Positions 23,992 through 33,131 of a DNA stretch of 64,000 nucleotides are shown one piece after another (positions within the stretch are counted from its first letter, which is position 1; each line of letters starts with the position of its first letter). The DNA is taken from NCBI RefSeq assembly GCF_900119365.1, contig NZ_FPJO01000009.1, forward strand, positions 1 through 64,000, read 5' to 3'. This stretch comes from Streptomyces atratus (GTDB taxonomy: Bacteria; Actinomycetota; Actinomycetes; Streptomycetales; Streptomycetaceae). A program made the position numbers and the translations under genes. The notes below the pieces were generated by a model, which saw only the letters and a list, made by a program, of their open reading frames with translations, had not been told where the DNA came from and searched no databases.

Positions 23992-25800
23992 TCACGGGCG
24001 CCCGCTCGGGTTGACGACCATCGCCGAGCCCCCGCCCCGCCGTACCTTCTCCGCAGCCGCCAGCCACCGTCCGTCCGGCAGTCGCTGCACACCTGTCGCC
24101 GCCCCGATCTCCGGGTTGAGCTTGAAGGCATGCCCCAGCGACTCCAGTTGCGCCCGGAGCGGACTGTTCCACAGCCCCGGTTCGAGCTCCGTGGTCGCCG
24201 AGTTGCGCTGGCTGGCGCGCGGCGCCGCGATGGCGTCGACCAGCGGGAGCCCCCGGTCGACCGTGCCGATGAGCGACTGGAGCACCGTCGTGATGATCGT
24301 GGCGCCTCCCGGCGACCCCAGCGCCAGCACCGGCTCGCCGTGCTTCAGCACGATCGTCGGCGAGATGGACGAGCGCGGGCGCTTGCCCGGACCGGGCAGG
24401 TTCGGGTCGTGGACGGCGGGGTTGGCGGGCGCGAACGAGAAGTCCGTCAGCTCGTTGTTGAGCAGGAAGCCACGCCCCGGCACGGTGATGCCGCTGCCGC
24501 CGGTCTGCTCGATCGTCAGGGTGTACGCGACGACGTTGCCCCACTTGTCGGCAGCGGTCAGATGGGTGGTGTTCTCCCCCTCGTACGTCGTCGGAGCGGC
24601 CGTTCCGCCGGTCTCGCAGTCGGCCGGATGCCTCGGGTCGCCCGGCGCGAGCGGGCTGCTCAGCACCGCGTCGTCCTTGATCAGGCACTCCCGCGCGTCG
24701 GCGAACCGCTGGCTGAGCAGCTCCCGTGTCGGCACGTCCTCGAACGCCGGGTCACCCACCCAGCGCCCGCGGTCCGCGAAGGCGATCCGGCTCGCCTCGA
24801 TGTAGCGGTGCAGATACCGTGCCTCGCTCGCCTTCGAAAGGTCCGTGGACTCAAGGATGTTGAGCGCCTCACCGACGCTCGTACCACCGGACGAGGAGGG
24901 TGCCATGCCGTACACGTCGAGGCCGCGGTAGCCGGTCTTCGTCGGAGCCTGCCGCAGCGCCCGGTAGGACCGCAGGTCCTTCGTGGTGAGGTCCCCGGGC
25001 CGCACCACCCGGGTGGCGTTCGGGTCGACGGGCGGATTGCGGACGGTCCGTACGACGTCGTCGGCCAGCTTGCCCCGGTACAGCTCGTCGACCCCCTTGC
25101 GGCCCACCTCTTCGTAGGTGCGCGCCAGGTCGGGGTTCTTGAACACAGAGCCGACCACGGGCAGTCGGCCGCCGGGCAGGAAGAGCTTTTGGGTCGCCGG
25201 GAAGTCGGCGAACCTGGCCTGGTTGCCCTCGGTCTGCGAGCGGAACGTGCTGTCGACGACGAAGCCGTCCCTGGCCAGCCGCTCGGCCGGCTTCAGCACC
25301 TGTCGCAGCGACTTGCTTCCCCAGGCGTCGAGCGCGGTGTCCCAGGTGGCCGGGGTGCCCGGGGTGCCCACGGCCAGCCCGCTGGTCACCGCCTCGTCGA
25401 AGGCGAGCGGTTTGCCGTTCTCCAGGAACAGCGAGGAGTCCGCGCTGCGGGGCGCGGTCTCCCGGCCGTCGATCGTCTCCACGGTGTGTTTCTCGGCGTT
25501 GTAGTAGACGAAGTAGCCGCCTCCGCCGAGGCCCGCCGAATAGGGCTCGGTCACGCCGAGCGCCGCCGCGGTCGCCACGGCCGCATCCACCGCGTTGCCG
25601 CCCTTGCGGAGCACCTCGATACCGGCGGCCGAGGCGTCCGCGTCGACACTGGCCACCGCCCCTCCGTAGCCCACCGCCACAGGTGACTTGGGCGGCGGAG
25701 CCGATGGTGGCGCGGACGAGGACGGGGCAGCCGCCCCGACCGTGACGACAGCGGCGAGAACAGCCGACAACGACACATTCCGCGCAACGGAACGTCGCAT
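23992..25800 (-). CDS. ggt: Gamma-glutamyltransferase
   Basis: A 602-residue secreted Ntn-hydrolase that cleaves or transfers the gamma-glutamyl group of glutathione and related compounds. Signal peptide: VARNVSLSAVLAAVVTVGAAAPSSSA. Large-subunit landmarks: ASAAGIEVLRKGGNAVDAAV, GLGGGGYFVYY, IDGRETAPRSA, GTPGTPATWD and APSSSGGTSVGEALNILE. Autocleavage occurs at the conserved ENTTHLTAADKWGN; the first Thr, residue 411, would be the new N-terminus and nucleophile. Further on are GFLLNNELTDFSF and GSPGGATIITTVLQ. The ATG at 25800 follows CTGGAGGTGCGC. Single transcription unit. Confidence 0.93.
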   Translation of the reverse strand: MRRSVARNVSLSAVLAAVVTVGAAAPSSSAPPSAPPPKSPVAVGYGGAVASVDADASAAGIEVLRKGGNAVDAAVATAAALGVTEPYSAGLGGGGYFVYYNAEKHTVETIDGRETAPRSADSSLFLENGKPLAFDEAVTSGLAVGTPGTPATWDTALDAWGSKSLRQVLKPAERLARDGFVVDSTFRSQTEGNQARFADFPATQKLFLPGGRLPVVGSVFKNPDLARTYEEVGRKGVDELYRGKLADDVVRTVRNPPVDPNATRVVRPGDLTTKDLRSYRALRQAPTKTGYRGLDVYGMAPSSSGGTSVGEALNILESTDLSKASEARYLHRYIEASRIAFADRGRWVGDPAFEDVPTRELLSQRFADARECLIKDDAVLSSPLAPGDPRHPADCETGGTAAPTTYEGENTTHLTAADKWGNVVAYTLTIEQTGGSGITVPGRGFLLNNELTDFSFAPANPAVHDPNLPGPGKRPRSSISPTIVLKHGEPVLALGSPGGATIITTVLQSLIGTVDRGLPLVDAIAAPRASQRNSATTELEPGLWNSPLRAQLESLGHAFKLNPEIGAATGVQRLPDGRWLAAAEKVRRGGGSAMVVNPSGRP

Positions 25801-25991
25801 GCGCACCTCCAGTGCAGGATCGTCCGCGCAGGGTAGCGCCGTGCCGCCCGCTCCGTCAGGACCGCCGTGAAGCCGAGCCCGCGAGCGCTCGGAACGGTCC
25901 TGTCCGCGAAGCGATCCGCGAGCCAGAAGAGGCCCTCGGCGCGGCGCTGGTGCCCTCGGTTGCCATGGCCTGCGGGCATGCGAGCCGCATG

Positions 25992-26780
25992 TCACTTGCG
26001 GGCGACGAACCCCCACTGATCGACGGGCTCGGCACCGTCTTCGCTCGAGCTCGCACGCCACAGGGAGATGGACCCGAATCCCGGGTCGACCAGCTCCATC
26101 CCGTCGGCGCTCGCGAGGATCTCCTCGGGCCGGCGCACCAGGTAGGGCGGAGTGTCTCCGGCCGCGTAGGCCTCCTGGGCCGCCAGTGTCTGGGGGGTGG
26201 CGACCGTGTCGCAGAGGACCAGGTAGCTGCCTGTCACTGTGCCTGCCATGTAGCGGCGCATGAGGTCGATACCGGCCCGGGGTTCGACGTGTCCCAGCGT
26301 GGACAGCACCATGACGGCCACGGGCTGTGTCATATCCAGGGTTCGGGACGCTTCCTGGAGTACCTGCTCGGCTTCCAGCATGTCCGCGTGCACGTATTCC
26401 GTGACCCCGTCCGGCGCGCTTGTCAGCAGGGCGCGGGCATGCGCCAGGACCAGCGGGTCGTTGTCGACGTAGACGATGCGTGCCTTCGGCTGGACGCTCT
26501 GGGCGACCTCGTGGGTGCTGTTCTGGACGGGGAGCCCGGTTCCGATGTCGAGGAACTGGGTGATTCCCGCTTCGTCGGCCAGATACCGCACCGCACGCGC
26601 TTGGAAGGCCCGTGACGCACGGGCGAGATCCCGGGTCTGGGGGTAGCTCGCTATGACCTGGTCTCCCAGTTCCTGGTCGACCGGGTAGTGGTCCTTGCCT
26701 CCGATCCAGTAGTTCCACACGCGGGCCGAGTGCGGTACGCCGCTGCGGATCCGGGCCTCGAGTTCTGTCTGCTCAGTCAT
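25992..26780 (-). CDS. SAM-dependent methyltransferase (S-adenosyl methyltransferase family)
   Basis: A 262-residue protein of the actinobacterial SAM methyltransferase family often named DUF574/Methyltransf_19. Visible: VPHSARVWNYWIGGKDHYPVD at the N-terminus (the family signature), FLDIGTGLPVQNSTHEVAQ (motif I, SAM binding), RIVYVDNDPLVLAHARALL (motif II) and AVMVLSTLGHVE. Streptomyces genomes carry many copies, frequently near XRE/DUF397 regulator genes; no substrate is known. No such partner is next to it here. The ATG at 26780 follows GAGAACCGAA, a modest ribosome binding site. Confidence 0.88.
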   Translation of the reverse strand: MTEQTELEARIRSGVPHSARVWNYWIGGKDHYPVDQELGDQVIASYPQTRDLARASRAFQARAVRYLADEAGITQFLDIGTGLPVQNSTHEVAQSVQPKARIVYVDNDPLVLAHARALLTSAPDGVTEYVHADMLEAEQVLQEASRTLDMTQPVAVMVLSTLGHVEPRAGIDLMRRYMAGTVTGSYLVLCDTVATPQTLAAQEAYAAGDTPPYLVRRPEEILASADGMELVDPGFGSISLWRASSSEDGAEPVDQWGFVARK

Positions 26781-27364
26781 TTCGGTTCTCGTCTCGTAGT
26801 GTCTGAAGGCCAGCCGCGGCGGCCGGCGCCCCGCATACTCGCCCCCGTGCATCCCAGGCCGACGGAGCGCCGGGTGCAGCTGATCGACAAGGTACCCGAA
26901 CCCTTGCCTGCACGTTCCGGCACGTCTCTTTCCGGTTGTGGAAGCCCGAGTTGACCTCGCACGTGGCACCGGCAGCAGCGGTCACGGCATGACGGTGGTC
27001 GGGGTGGCCGGTAGGCTCCCTGGGCGGACGGAGGAGGCAGGCATGTCGGACCGTCCGCCACGGCCCGCAGTGGCCCGGCCCGCACCGGCGTCTGTCCGAA
27101 GGGCACGCTGCCGTCCGGCTTCGAGGCGTGGAGCGTGCGGCTGCCGGACGCGGTCGTCGCCGCACCGGTCGTCTGCGCGGCACGCACACCGGTACCGTGT
27201 TCGCGGTGGGCGCCGAGACCGGTCGCAAGCCTCCCCGGGCGCGGCGCAAGATGCGGGTCTGAACCCACTCCTGCTGTTCCGCGGACAGCAGGCGATCCCC
27301 GATTCGCACCGGGCGACGGGCCGAGTCCGCCGCCGGGGCAGACACAACACGGCGCAGGCGCGGG
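26781..27364. other. Noncoding or decayed region, no gene supported
   Basis: About 580 bases with overlapping open frames on both strands, none with a convincing start, ribosome binding site or recognisable motif. The high GC content makes chance frames long here. I see no tRNA, hairpin series or repeat. Confidence 0.5.
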
Positions 27365-27898
27365 TCACACCGAGCAGCGGGCCGGTCCGATGACGCCGTC
27401 GGTGCCGACCACCTTCACCGCCTCGCCCCGGTCCGCGGTGCGGGCCTGTGCGGCGGTGCAGATCAGCTGCTGGCGGGCGACCTCGGAGAGTGTGGTGACA
27501 GCCGTGTTCAACCGGACCAGGACCCCGTCCGGGCCCAGATCGATGTTCAGATCGACGCGGGCGTAGGGGAGTTCGGTGCGCAGACCGGACGCGACCTCGC
27601 TCTTGTTCGGCCCCTCGAAGAGCTGGGAGACAGCCCGGCCGGGCCCGCGAAACCACTCCACACCCGAACCGCCCGCCGAGGCTCCTTCCGACGGCATCTC
27701 GATGGGCCGTACGACGGGCATCAGCCGGTTCGCGGACGAGGAGGACACGAAGTAGAGCAGTGTGCTCTGCTCGCGTCCCGGCGCCACCTCGACGATCGCC
27801 GGGCCGCCGACCTCGACGACATCCGTGGCCCGTATCCCGCATCCGGTCGCCAGCAGGGCGAGGGGCAGCAGGGCGCCGAGGGCGCGTACGCCTCTCAC
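27365..27898 (-). CDS. GerMN-like lipoprotein in a two-component operon
   Basis: A 177-residue lipoprotein. The GTG at 27898 overlaps the histidine kinase TGA (GTGA). Signal and lipobox: VRALGALLPLALLATGCG, with lipidation at Cys17-18. The body (ESTLLYFVSSS..., LMPVVRPI, AVSQLFEGPNKSEVASGLRT, LVRLNTAVTTLSEVARQQLICTAAQ) resembles the GerMN domain found in GerM and LpqB-type proteins, thought to bind envelope ligands. Coupling to the kinase gene suggests it tunes signal sensing at the membrane, comparable in position to accessory lipoproteins such as CseA of the SigE/CseABC system, but that analogy is inference. Confidence 0.75.
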   Translation of the reverse strand: MRGVRALGALLPLALLATGCGIRATDVVEVGGPAIVEVAPGREQSTLLYFVSSSSANRLMPVVRPIEMPSEGASAGGSGVEWFRGPGRAVSQLFEGPNKSEVASGLRTELPYARVDLNIDLGPDGVLVRLNTAVTTLSEVARQQLICTAAQARTADRGEAVKVVGTDGVIGPARCSV

Positions 27899-29331
27899 GG
27901 CCCCTCCAGCGGCAGCTCCACGGTGAGGACCGCGCCGCCCCCGGGCCCGCCCGCGGCGCGCACGGTGCCGCCGTGCAGCCGTACGTTCTCCTGGGTGATC
28001 GCCAGCCCGAGTCCGCTGCCGGCCGACCGGGTACGGGCCGCGTCTGCCTTGTAGAACCGGTCGAAGATGTGGGGCAGCACGGCGGGGTCGATGCCGGGGC
28101 CGCTGTCCGCGACCTCGACCACCAGCCGGTCCGCCGCGCCCCTTTGTTCGGTGCGCAGCCATACGGTGACGGGCTCCGCACCGTGCCGCAGGGCGTTTCC
28201 GACGAGGTTGGCGACGACGACGTCGAAGCGACGTGGATCGATCATCGCCCTTATTCCGTCGGGGAGTTCGGTGCCGACCCGGTCCTCCCAGTGCCTGTTC
28301 TGCAAGGTCTTGCGGATCGCTTCGGCGACATCGACCTCGTCCAGGTGGAGATCCGCGGCCCTGGCGTCGAAGCGGGAGATCTCCATCAGGTCCTCGACGA
28401 GGGTGGCGAGCTTGCCCGTCTCGGCGCTGATCAGCCGGACGGCCGCCGCGGTGTCGGGGTTCAGCTGGGCCGCGTCCTCGTCGAGCACCTCGGTGACGGC
28501 GAGCATCCCGGCGAGCGGGGTGCGCAGCTCGTGCGAGACGTCGGAGGCGAAGCGCCGGGCCCGCGCCTCCGCCTGCCGGAGCTCCGCCACCGACTCCTGG
28601 AGCTTCGTCGAGGAGTCGTTGAACGTCCGGGCGAGTCCGGCGAGTTCGTCGGAGCCCCGGACCTCGATCCGGGTGTCGAGCTCGCCCCGGCCGATGCCCG
28701 CGGCGGCCCGCCGCAGATCGCGTACCGGGCGCAGCACGCTGCGGGCCGCGAGCAGTGCCGGCACCAGTGCGATCAGGAGGGCGGGCAAGGCGCCGTCGCG
28801 GGCCGCGGCCACCATGGCTTCGACATTGGCCTCCTCGGTGGAGAGCCGCATCACGGCGTAGAGGACGAGCCCGGTGGGCTGGCCCCCGTCGCCGCGGTCG
28901 ATGAGGGCGGGCATCCCGACGGTCAGCCAGGGCACACCGTCCTTGACGACCCGCTGGAAGGAGCCGTGCGCGTTGCCGCGGGCGGCGGCCTGCAGTTCGG
29001 GGGTGATCACGTCGGAGGTGGGCCGGTCCGCGGAGGAGGCCCGGATCGTCCCGTACTCGGCGAAGACGATCCAGGGGTGCGGCTTGCCCTCCCTGGCGAG
29101 GCTCCGGCAGGCCCGCCGCAGCTGTTCCTCGTCCACCGGCAGGGTCACGGCCTGGGAGCCGATCCGGTCGCGGAACTGGTCGACGGCCGTGTCCTGGGCC
29201 TGTTGGAGGATGGCGGAGCGGGCCTCGCGGTAGGTGAGGGTGGCGGTGGTGGCGGCGCTGATCGCCGCGACCAGGAGGAAGGCTCCGACGAGACGGGTAC
29301 GCAGTCCGAACCGAGCGGCGAAGAGCTTCAC
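27895..29331 (-). CDS. Membrane sensor histidine kinase (HAMP-HisKA-HATPase)
   Basis: A 478-residue sensor kinase. One transmembrane helix near 10-30 (TRLVGAFLLVAAISAATTA), an extracytoplasmic domain of about 150 residues, a second helix near 180-200 (ALPALLIALVPALLAA), HAMP (RPVRDLRRAAAGIGRGELDTR), HisKA with the phosphoacceptor in FASDVSHELRTPLAGML, and HATPase with N box NLVGNALRHG, G1 VADSGPGIDP and G2 AGSGLGLAI. The phospho-acceptor His and ATP motifs are intact. The ATG at 29331 overlaps the response regulator TGA (ATGA). The ligand is unknown. Confidence 0.92.
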   Translation of the reverse strand: MKLFAARFGLRTRLVGAFLLVAAISAATTATLTYREARSAILQQAQDTAVDQFRDRIGSQAVTLPVDEEQLRRACRSLAREGKPHPWIVFAEYGTIRASSADRPTSDVITPELQAAARGNAHGSFQRVVKDGVPWLTVGMPALIDRGDGGQPTGLVLYAVMRLSTEEANVEAMVAAARDGALPALLIALVPALLAARSVLRPVRDLRRAAAGIGRGELDTRIEVRGSDELAGLARTFNDSSTKLQESVAELRQAEARARRFASDVSHELRTPLAGMLAVTEVLDEDAAQLNPDTAAAVRLISAETGKLATLVEDLMEISRFDARAADLHLDEVDVAEAIRKTLQNRHWEDRVGTELPDGIRAMIDPRRFDVVVANLVGNALRHGAEPVTVWLRTEQRGAADRLVVEVADSGPGIDPAVLPHIFDRFYKADAARTRSAGSGLGLAITQENVRLHGGTVRAAGGPGGGAVLTVELPLEGP

Positions 29332-30011
29332 CCGAGCGGTCCGAAGCGGTATCCGAAGCCGCGTACGGTCTGGATGTACCGCGGGCTGCCCGCCACGTCC
29401 TCGATCTTCTGCCGCAGCCGCCGTACACAGGCGTCGACCAGACGGGCGTCCCCGTGGTAGCTGTGCTCCCAGACGTATTCGAGGAGCTGCTGCCTGCTGA
29501 AGACCTGCTCGGGCGAGGCAGACAGGTGGAGCAGCAGTTTCAGTTCGGAGGGAGCGAGCAGGACGGGCTGCCCGGCCTTGGTCACCGAGAGTCCGGCCCG
29601 GTCGACGGCCAGTTCGCCGTGGATCTCGGTGCCGCCGCGCCCGGCCGGTTCGGCGAGCCTGCGCAGTACGGCACGGATCCTGGCCTCGATCACCTCGGTA
29701 CGGGCCGGCTTGACGATGTAGTCGTCGGCGCCGGCCTCCAGCCCGACGACCACGTCGAAGTCGTCGCCCCGGGCCGTGAGCATGATGATCGGCAGCTGGC
29801 TGGTCTCACGTATCCGGCGGCAGACCTGGACGCCGTTCATGGCGGGGAGCATCAGGTCCAGGAGGACCAGATCGGGCCGGAACTCCCCCAGCGCGGCCAG
29901 CCCCGCCTCACCGCTCTCCACGGCGCGCAGTTCGTGGCCGCGCCGGCGCAGCCCCAGCTCGACCCCTTCCCGTACGGAGGGGTCGTCTTCGATCAGCAGC
30001 ACGCGAGGCAT
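29328..30011 (-). CDS. OmpR-family response regulator
   Basis: A 227-residue regulator. Receiver domain: LLIEDDPSVREGVELGLRRRG (acidic pocket), DLVLLDLMLPAMNGVQVCRR (phosphoacceptor Asp), PIIMLTARGDDFD and GADDYIVKPA (Lys). C-terminal winged helix: LLAPSELKLLLHLSASPEQVFSRQQLLEYVWEHSYHGDARLVDACVRRLRQKIED and VRGFGYRFGPL. Overall closest in feel to AfsQ1/CseB-type regulators of Streptomyces, without a firm match. First gene of a three-gene unit (regulator, kinase, lipoprotein), all joined by 4-base overlaps. Confidence 0.92.
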   Translation of the reverse strand: MPRVLLIEDDPSVREGVELGLRRRGHELRAVESGEAGLAALGEFRPDLVLLDLMLPAMNGVQVCRRIRETSQLPIIMLTARGDDFDVVVGLEAGADDYIVKPARTEVIEARIRAVLRRLAEPAGRGGTEIHGELAVDRAGLSVTKAGQPVLLAPSELKLLLHLSASPEQVFSRQQLLEYVWEHSYHGDARLVDACVRRLRQKIEDVAGSPRYIQTVRGFGYRFGPLG

Positions 30012-30078
30012 GGCAGCAGTATCCCAGCGATCAAGAAACGGATTCGAATGGGTGAGCAGACAGGTCTGCCCGGCGGGT

Positions 30079-31743
30079 TCATGCCCGCCGCAGCCGTCCC
30101 CGGCCCGCCGCGATCACGGCGCTGACCTCCCGCAGCCGCAGCGGCCGAGCCAGCAGCGCCACCGTGAGCAGGAGCACGAAGGAGCCCGCGCCCACCGCCG
30201 CGAAGTCCCCGAGCCCCGCGCAGCTCCGGGCGGCCAGGTACCCCAGCAGCCCGGCGGGCACGGACGCCGCCACCAGCCGGAGCTGCGCCCACAGCGCGGA
30301 CGAACGCAGCGGCGAGGTCCCGGCGGCGTCGCCCCGGCCGAGCCTTCGGTGCAGCACGTACGCGGTAGCCGCGAAGCCGGCGAACAGCGCGACGGAGTAG
30401 GCACCGGCCATCCCCGTCACGGCCCAGCGGACCGGCAGCAGGAAATACGCGGCGGCCGAGAGCCCGGCGTTGAGCGCCGCGATCACCAGATTGAGGAAGA
30501 ACGGCGTGCGGGTGTCGCTCATGGCGTAGAAGGCCCGGGAGAGCACGTACTGCCCCGAGTAGGCGATGAGTCCGGGCGCGAACGCCATCGTCATGCCCGC
30601 CATCACGGCGATGTCCGCGTCGCCCGTGGCCCCGTACCCGTACACCGCTCCCATCACCCACGGTGCCAGCGCGAACAGCAGCGCCACCGCGGGCACCACG
30701 ACGGCGGCCGAGGTGCGCAGTGCGTACGAGACGTCGCGCCGCAGGCCCGGCAGGTCGTTGTCGGCCGCGGCCCGGCTCATCCGGGGCATCAGCGCGGTGA
30801 CGAGCGAGACGGTCACGATGCCGTGCGGCACCACCCACAGTTGATAGGCGTAGCTGTACGCGGTGTAGCCGGCGCCGCCCGCCAGTTCCATGTCGGCGGC
30901 GCGCTGGCCGATGGTGGTGGAGAGCCGGGTCACCACCCAGTAGGCGATCTGGTTGGTCAGCACGAGTGTGACCAGCCAGCCGGCCGCGCGCAGTGGCCGG
31001 GTGAGGCCGCTGCCCCGCCAGTCGAACCGGGGCCGCCAGCGGAACTCGGCGGCGCGCAGCGCGGGCACCAGGGCGAGCGTCTGGACGACGATCCCTGCCG
31101 TCGTGCCCCAGCCGAGCCACCGGGTCTGTGCCGGGGTGAGCGTGCCGTGGGAGCCCGCCGCGACGACGAGGTAGATCCCGAACACGGCGATGATGACGAT
31201 GTTGTTGAGGACCGGGGTCCACATCATCGCGCCGAACCGGCCCCGGGCGTTGAGTACTTGCCCGAGGAGGGTGAACAGCCCGTAGAAGAGGATCTGCGGC
31301 AGGCAGTAGCGGGCCAGGGCGACGGTCGTGTCCGCCTGTGCGCCGTGGTAGCCGGGGGCGTAGACCGCGACGATCCACGGGGCGGCGAGGACGGTGATGC
31401 CGGTGAGGGCGAGAAGGCCGACGGTGCAGAGGGTCAGCAGCCGGTCGGTGTACGCGGCTCCGCCGTCGGCGTGGTTCTTGGCCGCCCGCACCAGCTCCGG
31501 GACGAACACCGCGTTGAGCGCGCCGCCGATGAGCAGGACGTAGAGGATGTTGGGCACGGTGTTGGCGACGTTGTACCCGTCGGCCTTGAGTCCGGTGCCG
31601 AGCGCGGCGACGACGACCGCCGAGCGTATGAAGCCGGTCGCCCGGGAGACGACGGAGCCGGCCGCCATGACGGCGCCGTTGCGCAGCACCGAGCGGGGCT
31701 TGTCTTCCGCGACCGCCGTGGCGGTCGCTCCGGTGGCCGTCAT
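30079..31743 (-). CDS. MurJ-like lipid II flippase family protein
   Basis: A 554-residue MATE-superfamily membrane protein with about 14 predicted helices. MurJ/MviN landmarks: NGAVMAAGSVVSRATGFIRS near the N-terminus, NVANTVPNILYVLLIGGALNAVFVPELV, YCLPQILFYGLFTLLGQVLNARGRF, VNRL-type VSLVTALMPRMSRAAADND and SGQYVLSRAFYAMSDTRTPFF. MurJ proteins move lipid II across the membrane; Streptomyces usually has a second, essential murJ near oriC, so this is probably a paralogue. The ATG at 31743 overlaps the TGA of the Fem-type gene (ATGA). No kinase-like C-terminal extension is present. Confidence 0.85.
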   Translation of the reverse strand: MTATGATATAVAEDKPRSVLRNGAVMAAGSVVSRATGFIRSAVVVAALGTGLKADGYNVANTVPNILYVLLIGGALNAVFVPELVRAAKNHADGGAAYTDRLLTLCTVGLLALTGITVLAAPWIVAVYAPGYHGAQADTTVALARYCLPQILFYGLFTLLGQVLNARGRFGAMMWTPVLNNIVIIAVFGIYLVVAAGSHGTLTPAQTRWLGWGTTAGIVVQTLALVPALRAAEFRWRPRFDWRGSGLTRPLRAAGWLVTLVLTNQIAYWVVTRLSTTIGQRAADMELAGGAGYTAYSYAYQLWVVPHGIVTVSLVTALMPRMSRAAADNDLPGLRRDVSYALRTSAAVVVPAVALLFALAPWVMGAVYGYGATGDADIAVMAGMTMAFAPGLIAYSGQYVLSRAFYAMSDTRTPFFLNLVIAALNAGLSAAAYFLLPVRWAVTGMAGAYSVALFAGFAATAYVLHRRLGRGDAAGTSPLRSSALWAQLRLVAASVPAGLLGYLAARSCAGLGDFAAVGAGSFVLLLTVALLARPLRLREVSAVIAAGRGRLRRA

Positions 31744-32906
31744 CGGCGGGCCAGGTACGCCTGGAACGCCCGGTACAGGGTGTTGTTCGTGGCTCCGCCC
31801 ACCGATGTCTCCCACTCTCCGAGCGTCTCGACGACCTGACCGCCGGTGCCGAGCTTCCAGCGGAGCAGCCCGAAGGGGCGGTCGTCGGGGTCAAGGGTGG
31901 AGGGTACCCCGCGCATGTCGTGCACATCGGCACCGAGCCCGTGGGCATCGAGCATCATCCGCCACTGCAACGCGTTGCTGGGGCGGACCTCGCGACGATG
32001 GTCGGCGGACGCCCCGGTCTGGTACCAGACCCGCCGGCCGGTGCTGATCATGGTGTGGGCGGCCAGGATCTCGCCCTGGTGGACGGCGAGGTAGAGCCGC
32101 ATCCGGCCGGGCTGTTCGGCGTTGAGCACGGCGTACTGCCGCTGGTAGTAAGCGAGGGACCGGCCGAGCCGGAAGCCGTCGCGTTCCTCGGTGATCCGCA
32201 GCAGCCGGTGGAACTCGGGGAGTTCGGACTCGCCGCCGATGACGATCCGCACCCCGGACTTCTCGGCCCTGCGGACGTTGCGGCGCCATTCCTGATTGAG
32301 CCCGGACCAGAGCTGGCCGGGGGTCCGTCCGGCGAGCGGCACATGGAAGACATGGCGCGGCTGTGCGTCGGCGTCCTCGCCGCCGTCGCCGCCGCAGCGG
32401 TGCCAGCCGCGCGCCCTCAGTCGTTCGGCGACGGCCGCGCCGAGCGGGTCCACCTCGCTCGCCAGCACGTCGGAGACCTTCCGGCCCGGCCCGGTGGCCG
32501 CCTTGAGACGGCCGGTGTCCCAGCGGCGGTACGCCGGTGAGGGACCGATCCGTACGGCGAAGGCGCCGGCCCTGCGCAGATGCGCCATGAGCGGACCGAG
32601 CCAGCCGTCGAGGTCCGGGTCGGCCCAGTCGGCGACCGGGCCCTCGGGCAGATACGCGAAGTACTTGCGGGTTCCCGGGAATTGCCGGTAGAGCACCAGG
32701 GCGGCGCCGGTCAGTTCACCGGCTCCGGTGTGCCAGCCGACCATTTCGGAGGTCCAGCGGTCCTTCACCCCGGCCCAGGACGGGTACTGCAGAAAGCTCG
32801 CCCCGGGACGGGTGGCCAGGAACGCCCGGTGCTCGGCGGCGGTCAGTCCGCGTATCCGCAGCTCCTGGTCATGGCGGCGGTCTCCGGTCGCGAGCAGCGC
32901 TGACAT
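31740..32906 (-). CDS. FemX/FemAB-type peptidoglycan aminoacyltransferase
   Basis: A 388-residue GNAT-fold enzyme that uses aminoacyl-tRNA to add an amino acid to the peptidoglycan stem or cross-bridge. Features: FLQYPSWAGVKDRWTSEMVGW, ALVLYRQFPGTRKYFAYLPEGPV, NQEWRRNVRRAEKSGVRI and FRLGRSLAYYQRQYAVL, and the C-terminal repeat of the acyltransferase fold with LAAHTMISTGRRVWYQTGASADHRREVRPSNALQW. Coupling to a MurJ-like flippase gene places it in lipid II modification and export. The ATG at 32906 follows GGGAGGGCTACGAAC. Confidence 0.88.
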   Translation of the reverse strand: MSALLATGDRRHDQELRIRGLTAAEHRAFLATRPGASFLQYPSWAGVKDRWTSEMVGWHTGAGELTGAALVLYRQFPGTRKYFAYLPEGPVADWADPDLDGWLGPLMAHLRRAGAFAVRIGPSPAYRRWDTGRLKAATGPGRKVSDVLASEVDPLGAAVAERLRARGWHRCGGDGGEDADAQPRHVFHVPLAGRTPGQLWSGLNQEWRRNVRRAEKSGVRIVIGGESELPEFHRLLRITEERDGFRLGRSLAYYQRQYAVLNAEQPGRMRLYLAVHQGEILAAHTMISTGRRVWYQTGASADHRREVRPSNALQWRMMLDAHGLGADVHDMRGVPSTLDPDDRPFGLLRWKLGTGGQVVETLGEWETSVGGATNNTLYRAFQAYLARR

Positions 32907-33131
32907 GTTCGTAGCCCTCCCTGGTCCGCCCCGCTGTCGGCTCTGCGGGGCCGCACAGGATGCTCACAGCGGTCCATGACGGAGCCGAGCGGCGTATGTG
33001 ACCGGACGATGACCGTTGTGCTGCGGTACATGTCACACAGGGCATTTCCCGGCTTTCGGCCGATTTGCGGAACCTATCGTCGGATGAACACCTCTCCATC
33101 GACGAGAAGCAATGCCTTGGAGGTTTTTCCG

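Noticed and set aside
26773..27345. Minus-strand frames upstream of the SAM methyltransferase gene
   Set aside because: Arg/Pro/Gly-rich chance sequence with no start signal or family resemblance.
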